Shown here piece by piece: positions 40,097 through 49,900 of a DNA stretch of 64,000 nucleotides. This DNA comes from Nocardioides lijunqiniae (GTDB lineage Bacteria; Actinomycetota; Actinomycetes; Propionibacteriales; Nocardioidaceae): contig NZ_JACJGM010000021.1 in the NCBI RefSeq assembly GCF_015024225.1, positions 1-64,000 of the forward strand, given 5' to 3'. The notes beneath the pieces were generated by a model. The model did no database searches. It was not told where the DNA came from and saw nothing but the letters and a program-made list of their open reading frames with translations. Each line of letters starts with the position of its first letter. Positions within the stretch are counted from its first letter, which is position 1. A program made the translations under genes and the position numbers.

Positions 40097-40199
40097 AGGA
40101 GGGGAGTATTCCTTTCGCTGCGGTGTCGTCAGCACGACCAGCGTCTCGGCGCGGTCCGGGGCCGTGGGTCGCTTGCGAGCGGCGGAAGAGACCTCTGGG
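40097..40199 (+). ncRNA. Probable yybP-ykoY manganese riboswitch
   Basis: The sequence starts GGAGGGGAGTATTCC and ends GGAAGAGACCTCTGG, the 5' and 3' signature halves of the yybP-ykoY aptamer as found before actinobacterial terC genes, with a GC-rich arm between. GAGG/CCTC can form P1. This class senses Mn2+ and usually controls Mn exporters or TerC-type proteins. A TTTTT run at 40201-40205 (GGGTTTTTCC) right after could be part of the switch's expression platform. Recognition by eye, no covariance search. Confidence 0.75.
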
Positions 40200-40231
40200 T
40201 TTTTCCTGTCCCCTTCACCACTGGAGTTCTT

Positions 40232-41224
40232 GTGGAAGTTTCCACCCTCGAATGGACCATCACGATCGGGGTCACGGTCGCCGTGCTCCTGTTCGACGTC
40301 ATCGTCATCGCGCGCGACCCGCACGAGCCGACGATGAAGGAGTGCGCCATCGCGCTCACCGTCTACATCAGCGCGGCGATCGCGTTCGGCATCTGGACGC
40401 TGCTGTACCACGGCCACGACTACGGGGTGGAGTTCTTCGCGGGCTGGCTGACCGAGTACAGCCTGTCCATGGACAACCTGTTCGTCTTCATCATCCTGAT
40501 GGCGGCGCTCAAGGTCCCGCGCCAGCTGCAGCAGGAAGCGCTGATGGTGGGCATCATCCTGGCCCTCATCTTCCGTGCGATCTTCATCGCGCTGGGCTAC
40601 CAGCTCATCGAGAACTTCTCCTTCGTCTTCTACGTCTTCGGCGCCTTCCTCGTCTACACGGCCTACACGCTGGTCAAGAGCTACCGCTCCCACGACGACG
40701 AGCACCCCGAGGACAGCGCGGTCGTGAAGTTCGCGCAGAGCCACCTCAACGTCGGCGAGGAGTACAAGGGCCTCAAGCTCTGGTACAAGGAGAACGGCGC
40801 GCGCGTCGTCTCGCCGATGCTGATCGTGATCATCGCGCTGGGCAGCACGGACATCCTGTTCGCGCTCGACTCGATCCCCGCGATCTTCGGCATCACCCAG
40901 GAGCCCTACCTGGTCTTCGCCGCGAACGTGTTCGCGCTCATGGGGCTGCGCCAGCTGTACTTCCTGCTGGGCGGGCTCCTCAAGCGGCTGGTCTACCTGT
41001 CGCTGGGGCTGTCGTTCATCCTCGCGTTCATCGGCGTCAAGCTCGTCCTGCACGCCCTGCACGAGAACGAGCTGCCGTTCATCAACGGCGGCGAGCACGT
41101 CTCGGTGCCGGAGATCTCGTCGCTGCTCAGCCTCGGCGTCATCCTGGTGACGCTGGTCCTGACGGCGGTCCTGAGCCTGGCGAAGGACAAGCGCAACGCC
41201 GAGGAGCAGGCGGCCGACGCGTAG
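40232..41224 (+). CDS. TerC-family membrane protein (probable Mn2+ exporter or metal homeostasis)
   Basis: 330 residues with about nine TM helices. The TerC core shows SLSMDNLFVFIILMAALKVP, FRAIFIALG, and the second half GSTDILFALDSIPAIFGITQEPYLVFAANVFALMGLRQLYFLLGGLL with the paired acidic residues (D in SMDN and D in ALDS). Such proteins protect cells from manganese or tellurite. The start is GTG 40232 with GGAG five bases upstream; the earlier part of the open frame is the riboswitch. It ends at a bidirectional terminator. Regulation by Mn2+ through the leader is expected. Confidence 0.93.
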   Translation: MEVSTLEWTITIGVTVAVLLFDVIVIARDPHEPTMKECAIALTVYISAAIAFGIWTLLYHGHDYGVEFFAGWLTEYSLSMDNLFVFIILMAALKVPRQLQQEALMVGIILALIFRAIFIALGYQLIENFSFVFYVFGAFLVYTAYTLVKSYRSHDDEHPEDSAVVKFAQSHLNVGEEYKGLKLWYKENGARVVSPMLIVIIALGSTDILFALDSIPAIFGITQEPYLVFAANVFALMGLRQLYFLLGGLLKRLVYLSLGLSFILAFIGVKLVLHALHENELPFINGGEHVSVPEISSLLSLGVILVTLVLTAVLSLAKDKRNAEEQAADA

Positions 41225-41232
41225 GACACGTG

Positions 41233-41276
41233 GGACTGCGTCAGCCGGCCCCTGCGGGGGTCAGCTGACGCAGTCC
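41233..41276. terminator. Bidirectional terminator between terC and the kinase gene
   Basis: A perfect 13-bp stem (41233-41245 with 41264-41276, left arm GGACTGCGTCAGC) with an inner CCCC/GGGG stem. The right arm includes the last codons of the minus-strand kinase gene. It serves two converging genes. Confidence 0.8.
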
Positions 41277-42652
41277 TCGGTCCACGGCGAGGCGTAGCTG
41301 CCGCGGATCAGCCGCACCTGGAGACAGGTGCGGGTCGCGGAGGTCACGGTGAGCCGCGCGTCCTGCGTGCGCCGGCTCTCGCCGGTGTCGGTGCGCTTCC
41401 ACTCCCAGGTGTCGCCCGCCTGACCGGCGTCGGGCGAGCGCCAGGCGAAGGCCACCCGGTCCCCGTCGCGCGTGCCGCGCACCACCGGCGGGCGCCCGGG
41501 CGCCTCGGGTGCCACCGACATGGGCGTGCGGCTGCGGGTGGGGTCCGGCTGGGTCGGCTCCGGGTCCTCGCCCCCGGCGAGGTTCACCACGAGCAGGACC
41601 CCGACGACGGCCAGGGCCGCGACGCCGGCGACGGCCCAGACCACGGTGGAGCGCCGCTCCCTCCCGGGCGCGGGGCGCGCGGCGGGAGCCTCCAGCGCGG
41701 CCGCCCGCGGACCGCTGCTCGGGATCACCGTCATCGGCTTCACGTGCGTGGTGTCCTGGTCGACCGCCGCCGGCGCGGCCGGCCCGGCGGCCGGCCGGTC
41801 GCCCTCGACCGCGATCGGGGTCCGGGAGTAGCCGGCCTCGGACTCGATGCGCTGCAGCGCCCGGGCCAGCTCGAGCGCCGACTGCGGCCGGTGCTCGGGA
41901 CGCTTGGCCAGGCACTGCTGCAGGAGCCGCTCGAGCGCCGGCGGCACGTCGGGGCGCTGGGTCAGCGGCGGCGGTGCGTGCAGGATCCGCGCGGTGAGCG
42001 CGCGCGGGGAGTTGTCGCCGTTGGGCACCGAGTAGGGCGAGCGCCCGGTGAGCAGGTTCCAGATCGTCGCCCCGAGCGAGTAGACGTCGGAGGCGACCGA
42101 CCCGTTGGAGCGGCCGTCGAGCAGCTCGGGCGGCGACCACGGGTAGGAGATCCGCACCTCCTGCTCGCCCGCCAGCTCGTGCACGTGGCCGGCGATGCCG
42201 AAGTCGCTCAGCGCGGGCTCGGAGTACGACGTCACCAGCACGTTGCTGGGCTTGATGTCGCGGTGGATGATGCCGGCCCGGTGGGCGGTCTCGACCGCGC
42301 TGGCGAGCTTGACCGCCGTGCTCACGGTGTCGGCGACCGACATCGGCGCGGTCCGGACCCGCACCCCGAGGTCGGGCGGCGGGCAGTAGCGCATCACCAG
42401 GTAGGGCCGGTCGTCGGTCACGCCGGCGGTGATCACGCTGACGATGTAGGGGTGGTCGGAGAGCTGGGCCATGGCGTTGGCCTCGGCGGTGAACAGCTGC
42501 TTCTCGCGCTCGGTGAGCGGCACGTCGGGGCGCACCACCTTGACCGCCACCCGCTGCCGCGGCCACTCCTGCTCGTAGAGGTAGACGTCGGCGAAGCCGC
42601 CCCGCCCCAGGTGCTCGAGGTAGGTGTAGCCCGGGATCTCGGGCCCGCTCAC
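41261..42652 (-). CDS. Transmembrane Ser/Thr protein kinase (Pkb2-like)
   Basis: 463 residues. The Hanks-type kinase domain (residues 9-275) is intact: GRGGFADV, K38, E57, HRDIKPSN (D132) and DFG (D150). A linker rich in Pro and Ala and one TM helix (about 338-360) lead to a ~100-residue outer domain with a fibronectin-III-like look (RVAFAWRSPD...DTWEWKRTDTG...TCLQVRLIRGSYASPWTEDC) rather than PASTA repeats; the two Cys may be disulfide-linked. It starts at GTG 42652 in GTGA of the FHA gene's stop, so kinase and FHA protein are coexpressed, divergent from the giant FN3 gene. Confidence 0.88.
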   Translation of the reverse strand: MSGPEIPGYTYLEHLGRGGFADVYLYEQEWPRQRVAVKVVRPDVPLTEREKQLFTAEANAMAQLSDHPYIVSVITAGVTDDRPYLVMRYCPPPDLGVRVRTAPMSVADTVSTAVKLASAVETAHRAGIIHRDIKPSNVLVTSYSEPALSDFGIAGHVHELAGEQEVRISYPWSPPELLDGRSNGSVASDVYSLGATIWNLLTGRSPYSVPNGDNSPRALTARILHAPPPLTQRPDVPPALERLLQQCLAKRPEHRPQSALELARALQRIESEAGYSRTPIAVEGDRPAAGPAAPAAVDQDTTHVKPMTVIPSSGPRAAALEAPAARPAPGRERRSTVVWAVAGVAALAVVGVLLVVNLAGGEDPEPTQPDPTRSRTPMSVAPEAPGRPPVVRGTRDGDRVAFAWRSPDAGQAGDTWEWKRTDTGESRRTQDARLTVTSATRTCLQVRLIRGSYASPWTEDCVS

Positions 42653-43797
42653 GCCTGCACCCCCGCCACGACGTCGTAGACGACCTCGCAGCTGTCGGCC
42701 AGGTCGAGCACCTGACCGGGCTCCCAGACGTACGGCTCGTGCGCGCGGATCCGCTCCGGAGCGCGCCCGGGCACCCGCAGCGTCGTCCCGCCGCGGGAGC
42801 CGACGTCGGTCGCGACGACCAGCCACCCGTCGAGCTCGACGCGCAGGTGGGTGCGCGAGACGTAGGAGGAGTCGTGGCCGACGCGCACGAGGTGCGGCCA
42901 GTCGGCGGTCTCGGGCGGCGCGGTGGGCTGTCGGCCCAGCACCACGCCCCGGTCCAGGGGCACGGTGTCGCCGTCGGGGAGCCGCAGCACCCCGAGCTGC
43001 GGCCGGGGCACGCGGGCCGGGTCCTGCGGTGGGACCGGCCGGCCGCACGCCCGGCAGGTGGGGACGAACGCCGGGGTCAGGTGGCCCGCGGTGCAGCGCG
43101 CTGCCAGGACCGTCTCGTGCGTGGGCTGGTGCAGGTGGTCCGGGGTCGGAGGAGGAGGCGACGAGGCAGGCGCCTCGGCGGCGCGGAACGTCGTGTGGCC
43201 GTCGTGGTCGGGGTCGGCGGCGCGGCGCACGGTGTGGCCGATGCGCTCGTCCAGCCCCTGGCGGCTGTCCTCGACCGGGTCGGCGGTCACGACCGGCGGC
43301 GGCTCCGGCGGTGGGTCGCTCGCCCGGCTCGCCAGGATCTCGGGCGGGATCGCGTCGATGATGCCCGGCACCGCGGCGGGCGGTGCCCCCGTGGTCGCCC
43401 CAGACGTCGCCCCGCCGGTCGTCGGGGGCCGCGGCGCGCTGCCGGGACGCAGGTCGACCGCGTCGGCGGCGACGACGCCCCCGACCAGGCGCAGCGAGCC
43501 CGGCACCTGGGCGGTGCCGAGCGCCAGCGTGTGGACGCCGTCGCTCTCCACGACCCGGGCGCCGCCACGGCTCACGTGGGCGCGGTGGGCCGGGGCCAGG
43601 TCGACGTAGGCGAGGGACACGCCCTCACCGTGGTGACCGACCACCGACGCGACGACGGCGTCCGCGGCGGGTGCCGTGGCGGTCAGGAGCTCCCAGACGC
43701 GGTCGAGCAGTGCGGCGTCGGCGGGCGCTCCGAGCAGCAGCCAGCGGGTGCCCGCACCGAGGAGGGTGCCGCTGCCGGGCACGTACCTGACCTCCAC
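42649..43797 (-). CDS. FHA-domain protein with zinc-ribbon-like motif
   Basis: 382 residues. The N-terminal ~130 residues form an unassigned domain (VPGSGTLLGAGTRWLLLGAPAD...). A Pro-rich linker follows, then a zinc-ribbon-like CTAGHLTPAFVPTCRACGRPV (three Cys and a His) near residue 250, then a C-terminal FHA domain (VVLGRQPT, SYVSRTHLRVE, TDVGSRGGTTLRVPG). FHA domains bind phosphothreonine, so it is a likely partner or target of the coupled kinase. The start is GTG 43797 with AAGGGAG ten bases upstream; ATG 43830 is an alternative. Confidence 0.83.
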   Translation of the reverse strand: MEVRYVPGSGTLLGAGTRWLLLGAPADAALLDRVWELLTATAPAADAVVASVVGHHGEGVSLAYVDLAPAHRAHVSRGGARVVESDGVHTLALGTAQVPGSLRLVGGVVAADAVDLRPGSAPRPPTTGGATSGATTGAPPAAVPGIIDAIPPEILASRASDPPPEPPPVVTADPVEDSRQGLDERIGHTVRRAADPDHDGHTTFRAAEAPASSPPPPTPDHLHQPTHETVLAARCTAGHLTPAFVPTCRACGRPVPPQDPARVPRPQLGVLRLPDGDTVPLDRGVVLGRQPTAPPETADWPHLVRVGHDSSYVSRTHLRVELDGWLVVATDVGSRGGTTLRVPGRAPERIRAHEPYVWEPGQVLDLADSCEVVYDVVAGVQA

Positions 43798-43870
43798 CGG
43801 ATGTGGCTCCCTTCGCCGCGTCGACACCATTGTCCCGGGCGGCCGGGGTGCCGGGTCAAGCGGCGTCGAG

Positions 43871-43899
43871 TTGTGAGGGGTGGACCGGCCTCTTACGCT
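43871..43899 (+). promoter_or_regulatory. Promoter of the FN3-MoxR-DUF58-transglutaminase operon
   Basis: TTGTGA (43871-43876), a 17-bp spacer, then TACGCT (43894-43899). It would start near 43906 and give a leader of about 30 nt containing AGAAGGGAA before GTG 43937. It lies in the intergenic space shared with the divergent FHA-kinase genes. Confidence 0.65.
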
Positions 43900-43936
43900 T
43901 CGCACGAGTCTCGCGCGCAACAGAAGGGAACGGCCC

Positions 43937-46900
43937 GTGTCCTTCTCGGGGGTGGTCCGGCGGCATCGGATCGCCATCGCCTCCAACCTGGCCCTCCTCA
44001 CGGTGGCCGCCGGGGTGGTCGTGGCTGCCGTCCAGGCGGACGGGTACCAGACGCACGAGGCCCAGCTCAACGACGGCGGGATCTGGGTCACCAACTCCCG
44101 CGACGGCTTCTACGGCCGGGTCAACAAGCCGATCGGCCAGCTCGACGGCGCGCTGTTCGCCGAGCTCGACGCCCAGCTCGACGTCGTCCAGGACGGCGCC
44201 TCGGTCGTGGCCGTCAACGCCTCCTCCGGCGCGCTGGCCGCGATCGACCCCGCCACCGTCGAGCACCCCGACGGCGACACCGCGAGCATCCCGGGCGCCT
44301 CGCAGGTCGGCCTGTCGGGCGGCACGGTCGCGGTCCTGGACCCCTCGACCGGCAAGCTCTGGGCCGACCTGGCCGACCCCGACCTGGGGGTGCCGGTCGT
44401 CGGCAACCTCGACAGCCAGGCGCCGCCGCTGGCCGCCGTGGGGAAGGCCGCCGCGCTGGCCGTCACCCAGGACGGCGAGATCCTGGCCGTCTCCTCCGAG
44501 GACGACACGCTCACGCGCTTCACCCGCACCGACGCCGGCTTCTCGGCCCCGGCCGAGACCGAGCTGGGCGCCGATGCCGGCCCCGGGGTCACGATCTCGG
44601 CCGTCGGGAGCACCCCGGTCCTGCTGGACACCGAGTCGGGCTCCCTGACCGTGGTCGGCGGCGCCGAGACCGACGTCCCCGCCGGGTCGGTGCTGCAGCA
44701 GCCCGGTCCCGACTCGTCCGCGGTCCTCGTGGCGACCTCCGACCGGCTGCTGGCGATCGACCTGCAGTCCGGCGAGGAGACCACCCTGGCCGAGGGCGTG
44801 GGCGGCCGACCGACGCAGCCGGTGCGCCTCGGCGCCTGCCAGTACGGCGCCTGGTCCGGCGGGGTGGGGGCCGTCGCCACCCGCTGCGGCGAGGGCGACC
44901 CGATCGTCAACGAGCTCGGCACGGAGTCCAACGACCTGGTCTTCCGGGTCAACCGCGGGGAGATCCTGCTCAACGACCGCGCCTCCGGTGCCGTGTGGAA
45001 CATCGACTCCGAGAACCCCACCCGCCTCGACAACTGGGACGCCTTCAAGAAGAAGGTGACCGAGGACGACAAGAACGAGGAGAACGAGGAGGAGGCCGAG
45101 GGTGACCGGCGCCCGCCGGAGGCCAAGCCCGACGACCTCGGCGCGCGCCTGGGACGCACCACCGTCCTGCACCCGCTCGACAACGACACCGCCCCGAAGG
45201 GCCGGCTGCTGTCCATCCGCTCGGTGCAGGACATCACCGGCTCCGACGCGGACGTCCGGATCAGCCCCGACGGCCAGACCGTCCAGATCACCCTGCCCGA
45301 GCGCGCCGGCACCACGACGTTCGAGTACTACATCGACGACGGCCGCCAGGACGTCTCCGCGCACGCCACCGTGACCGTCCGGCCCCGCACGGCCACGGCC
45401 AACGGGCTGCCGCAGCTGCGCGAGGGCTTCGAGCCGCGGGTGTGGAACGTCCCCTCGGGCGGCACCCTCGACGTCCCGGTCCTGCCCGACTGGCGCGACA
45501 AGGAGGACGGCGACCCGCTGTCGGTCTCCGAGGCCACCGCGCGCGGCGGTGAGCGCACCGGCGCCAGCGCCCGCGTGACGACCGGCGGCCGGATCCGCTT
45601 CACCGCGCCGGCCAAGGCCGGGCTGGTCACCGTCGCGTACGCCGTCAGCGACGGCCTCGGCGAGACCGTCGGCGACGAGCTGAAGTTCCAGGTGCAGGGG
45701 CCCAAGGACCGGGTCGCGCACGCCGCGGTGGCGGAGCCCGACGTCGTCTCCGGCGAGGCCGGGAAGCCGATCACGATCCGGCCCCTGGGCAACGACCTGC
45801 CCGGCTCCGACCCGGTCATGCCCGACGCCGAGCTCGAGCTGGCCGGCAAGGTCGCCGCCACCGGCGGCGCCGACGTCCGCACCGACATCGTCGGCGGCAC
45901 GGTCACGTTCCGCTCGGCGCAGCCGCGCACCTACTTCCTCGACTACGACACCCGCTACGGCAACGCGCCGTTCGCCCGCGGCCGGATCCGGGTCGACGTG
46001 CGCAAGGCGGAGAAGAACCCCGACGCGCCGGTCGCGATGCCCGACAACGTGACGCTCTACGGGCAGGCCGCGACCCTGGTCGACGTCCTCGCCAACGACG
46101 TCGACCCCACCGGCGGGCTCCTGGTCGTGCAGGGCGCGGACGCCGACGAGGCCAACCAGCTCGACGTGGCCGTGGTCGAGGGCCGCTGGCTGCGCATCGC
46201 GGCGCGGCAGGGGAGCCTGGCGCCCCAGCTGCAGGTCGTGCGCTACCGCATCAGCAACGGCAGCCGCTCCGGCATCGAGGGCGAGGTCGTCGTCACGCAG
46301 CGACCCGTTCCGGAGGACACCTCGCCGGTGACCGAGGCCGACCGGGTGGTCGTCCGCGAGGGCTCGGGCGTCTCGATCCCGGTGCTCGACAACGACTTCA
46401 GCCCGTCCGGCGACGAGCTGGACCTGGTCGAGCACGTCGCGGGGGAGACCGCCGGAGCCCTGACGGTGCTGCCGCCGGGCGACGACGAGGTGCCGACCGG
46501 CACGGCGTACGTCGCCGGCCGCTTCGTGCGCTACGTCGCCCCGCGCGACCTCGACGACGCCCAGACGTTCACGGTCCGCTACCTCGCCTCCAACGCCGCC
46601 GGCGAGACCACGCCGGGGAAGGCCGAGATCACGGTCATCCCGGCCGACCGGCCCAACGAGCCGCCCGAGCCGCCCGCCCTCGAGGCCCGGGTCGTCTCCG
46701 GCGACGCCGTCAAGCTCACGGTGCCGGGCTCCGGGGTCGACCCCGACGGCGACCCGGTCACGCTGACCGGCATCACGACGGCGCCCACGCTCGGCCGCCT
46801 GGTCGGCTACGGCGCCAACTCGCTGCAGTACCAGGCCTTCCCCGGCAGCGTCGGCACCGACGAGTTCGGCTACACCGTCGTGGACCCGCAGGGCGCCGAG

Positions 46901-49900
46901 TCCACCGGCACCGTGCGCATCGCCGTCGTCCAGCCGGCCCGACCCCAGCCCCCGCTCGCGGTCGACGACACGGTCACCGTCGAGCCGGGGCGCGTGGCGA
47001 CCGTCGACGTGCTGGCCAACGACCTCGTCGCCGACGGCGACCGGGTCGGCATCGAGCTGCTCGACCCGCCCGAGGGGGTCAGCCTCGAGTCGCCCCAGGG
47101 GCCGGTCGTGGTCGACTCCGGCAGCGCCCGGGCGGGCCGCGACGTCGAGGCCGTCTACCGCCTCAGCAACGGTCTGAGCACCTCCCAGGGCACGATCACC
47201 CTGCGCACCTCCCAGCCCTTCAACAACCCGCCGGTCGTGTTCGACGCGTTCGGCGAGACCGACGACGGCGACACCGTCCGCGTCGACGTGCTCGAGACGG
47301 CCTACGACCCCGACGGCCCGGCCGCGGCCCTGCGCGTCACCGAGGTCGTGACCCCGCCGGGGCTGACCGCGGAGATCGCCGGCGGCACGGTCACCGTGCA
47401 GCGCGGCGACCACCCGCTGGTGGTGCCCTTCCGCGTGAGCGACGCCGACGGGGGAGTGGCGACCGGCTCCCTGTTCGTGCCGCCCGTCCGCGCCGGGGCC
47501 CCCTACGTCGAGGACGGCGCGCTCCTGGAGATCGGCTCGGGCGAGACCGAGTCCTTCGACCTGGCCGACTACGTCGTCAACCCCAGCGGCGGTCCGGTCC
47601 GGTTCACCCTCAAGGACCGGATCTGGGCCTCTCCGCCCGGTCAGCTCGGCCCCGTCGTCACCGGCGACGGCACGTTCGACCTCAAGGCCGCCGACGGCTA
47701 CGTCGGACCCGGCGCCGTGGTCTTCGAGGTCACCACCGGGGCCTCGGTCGACGACGCGGAGGGCGTGCGTGCCGTGCTGTCGGTGCCCGTGCAGGTGGGC
47801 GCCGAGACCCCGATCCTGCGCTGCCCCGACGAGCCCGTGCAGATCGCCCAGGGGCAGACGCTCGACATCGACGTCGCCTCGCTGTGCCACGTGTGGACGC
47901 CCGACCCCGACGACGCCGGTGGACTCGTCTTCGACGCCGACTGGGAGGCCTCGAGCGACGGCCTGGCGATCATCGAGCCGAGCGGCCAGTCGATCGGCGT
48001 CGCCGCCGACCCGGACGCGCCCGTCGGCAACCGCGGCACGATGCTCGTCACCAGCGAGGGCAGCGACCCCGGCCGCGTCGAGCTCGTGGTCGTCGAGTCG
48101 CCGCCGCCGTCGCTGGCCGCGATCCGCGTCGGCGACATGCGCGCCGGCGAGACCCGCACGATCGACCTGGCGCCGTACCTGCGGGCCGGCGTGCCCAACC
48201 CGGAGCCGACGGTGGTCGAGGCCACCCAGCTCACGGACCTCGCCGTGCAGGCCGAGACCGACGGGTCGCGCGTCACGATCACCACCGGCGACCGGGTCGA
48301 CGGCCGCGCGGAGTTCCGCGTCGTGATGAGCGACGTGGCCGGGGACCCCGGCCCGGAGCGGCTCGTCGAGGGCCGGATCGCGGTCGAGGTGCTCGACGTC
48401 CCCGACACCCCGACCGCCCCCGTGCCCGGCGAGACCGTCCGCGACCAGGAGGTCCTGCTCAACTGGCGCGCGCCCCAGGCCAACGGCGCCCCCATCGACC
48501 GCTACGAGGTCCGCAGCGGCGGCGTCACCCGGCAGTGCGGCGGCACGTCGTGCGAGGTCCGGGGACTCACCAACGGACAGCCCTACTCCTTCCAGGTGCG
48601 CGCCCACAACCGCATCGGCTGGTCGGAGTGGAGCCCCGGCTCGGCCCAGGCCACGCCGGACGCCAAGCCCGGCCTGGTCGGACCGATCCGCCAGGTGCGC
48701 GAGGGCGACCGGGTGCTGGTGATCTCCTGGACCAAGCCGACCACCAAGACCTCCGCGATCCGCCGCTACCTCGTGTCCTGGCCCGGGGGGAGCAAGAGCT
48801 CCACGCAGCCCTCGATCACGATCACCGGGCTCGACAACAACAAGAAGTACACGTTCTCGGTCGCGGCGGAGAACGCCCGCTTCATCGGCCCGGCCCGCCG
48901 CTCCGCGCCGTACCAGTCCGTCGGCACGCCGGGCACGCCCGCGGCGCCGACGGTGACCGACCAGCGCACCCCGGGCAACACCGGCGCCGTCACGCTGACG
49001 TGGCCGGAGGTCAACCCCAACGGCCCGACGCCCGTGCGCTACACGGTCCTGCGCGACGGCAACCCGCTGGGCTCGTGCAGCAACCTCGTCGCGACCCGCT
49101 GCGACGACGCGGGCATGGCCTACGACGGGCGGACCTACACCTACTCCGTCCGGGCCACCAACAAGAACGGCCAGGGCAAGGTCGCGACCGGACCGGGGTC
49201 GCCGTGGAACGCCGTCGGCCAGCCCGAGCCGTGGAGCGGCGGCTTCCTCGTGGTCCCCACGGGGCAGGACCAGTCGGGCCGCGCCCAGTTCACGGTCCCG
49301 CGCTCGCGCGGGGCGCAGTCCAAGGTCACCATCTACTCCGACGGCGCTCCCGTGAGCACGTTCGAGGGGACGGGCGCGCAGGACGTGCCGTTCAAGGTGG
49401 CCTCCAACGACCGGCCGTACTCGATCCAGCTCGAGGTGTGCAACGAGTCGGGGGCCTGCGAGCGCTCGGGCACCCAGCCCCTGCAGACCTACGGCAACCT
49501 CGGCCGGGTCCACATCACCCGCCTGGACCCGACGGTCAACGGCCGCAACGTCTACTGGACGATCACCGTCGACGCCAACGGCGACGCGGCGAACGTCACG
49601 GTCGACAGCGACAAGCGCGGCAAGGAGACGTTCACCTCCAGCAGCGTCGACGTCTCGACGTTCCGCACCTCGACGATCGACATCGGCTACACCGCCACCG
49701 AGCGGCTCACGGTGACGCTCTCCGACAACAGCCCGCGTCGCGGTCCGGCGGAGCGCACGGCGGAGTCGCCGCAGACCGAGAACCAGCCGAAGCCGAAGGT
49801 CACGATCACCCGCGGCGACCGCTGCAGCGACGTGACCAACAACCCCGCCTGCAACCGCGACGGGACCGGCACCGACTGCCTGCACGCGAGCTGCGGGAGG

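Noticed and set aside
43856..49885. A 2009-codon open frame on the minus strand opposite the giant FN3 gene
   Set aside because: It mirrors the plus-strand gene in a very GC-rich region where stops are rare; its translation is low-complexity (Val, Gly, Asp, Arg, His) with no domain, while the plus strand has clear FN3 and Ig-like domains.
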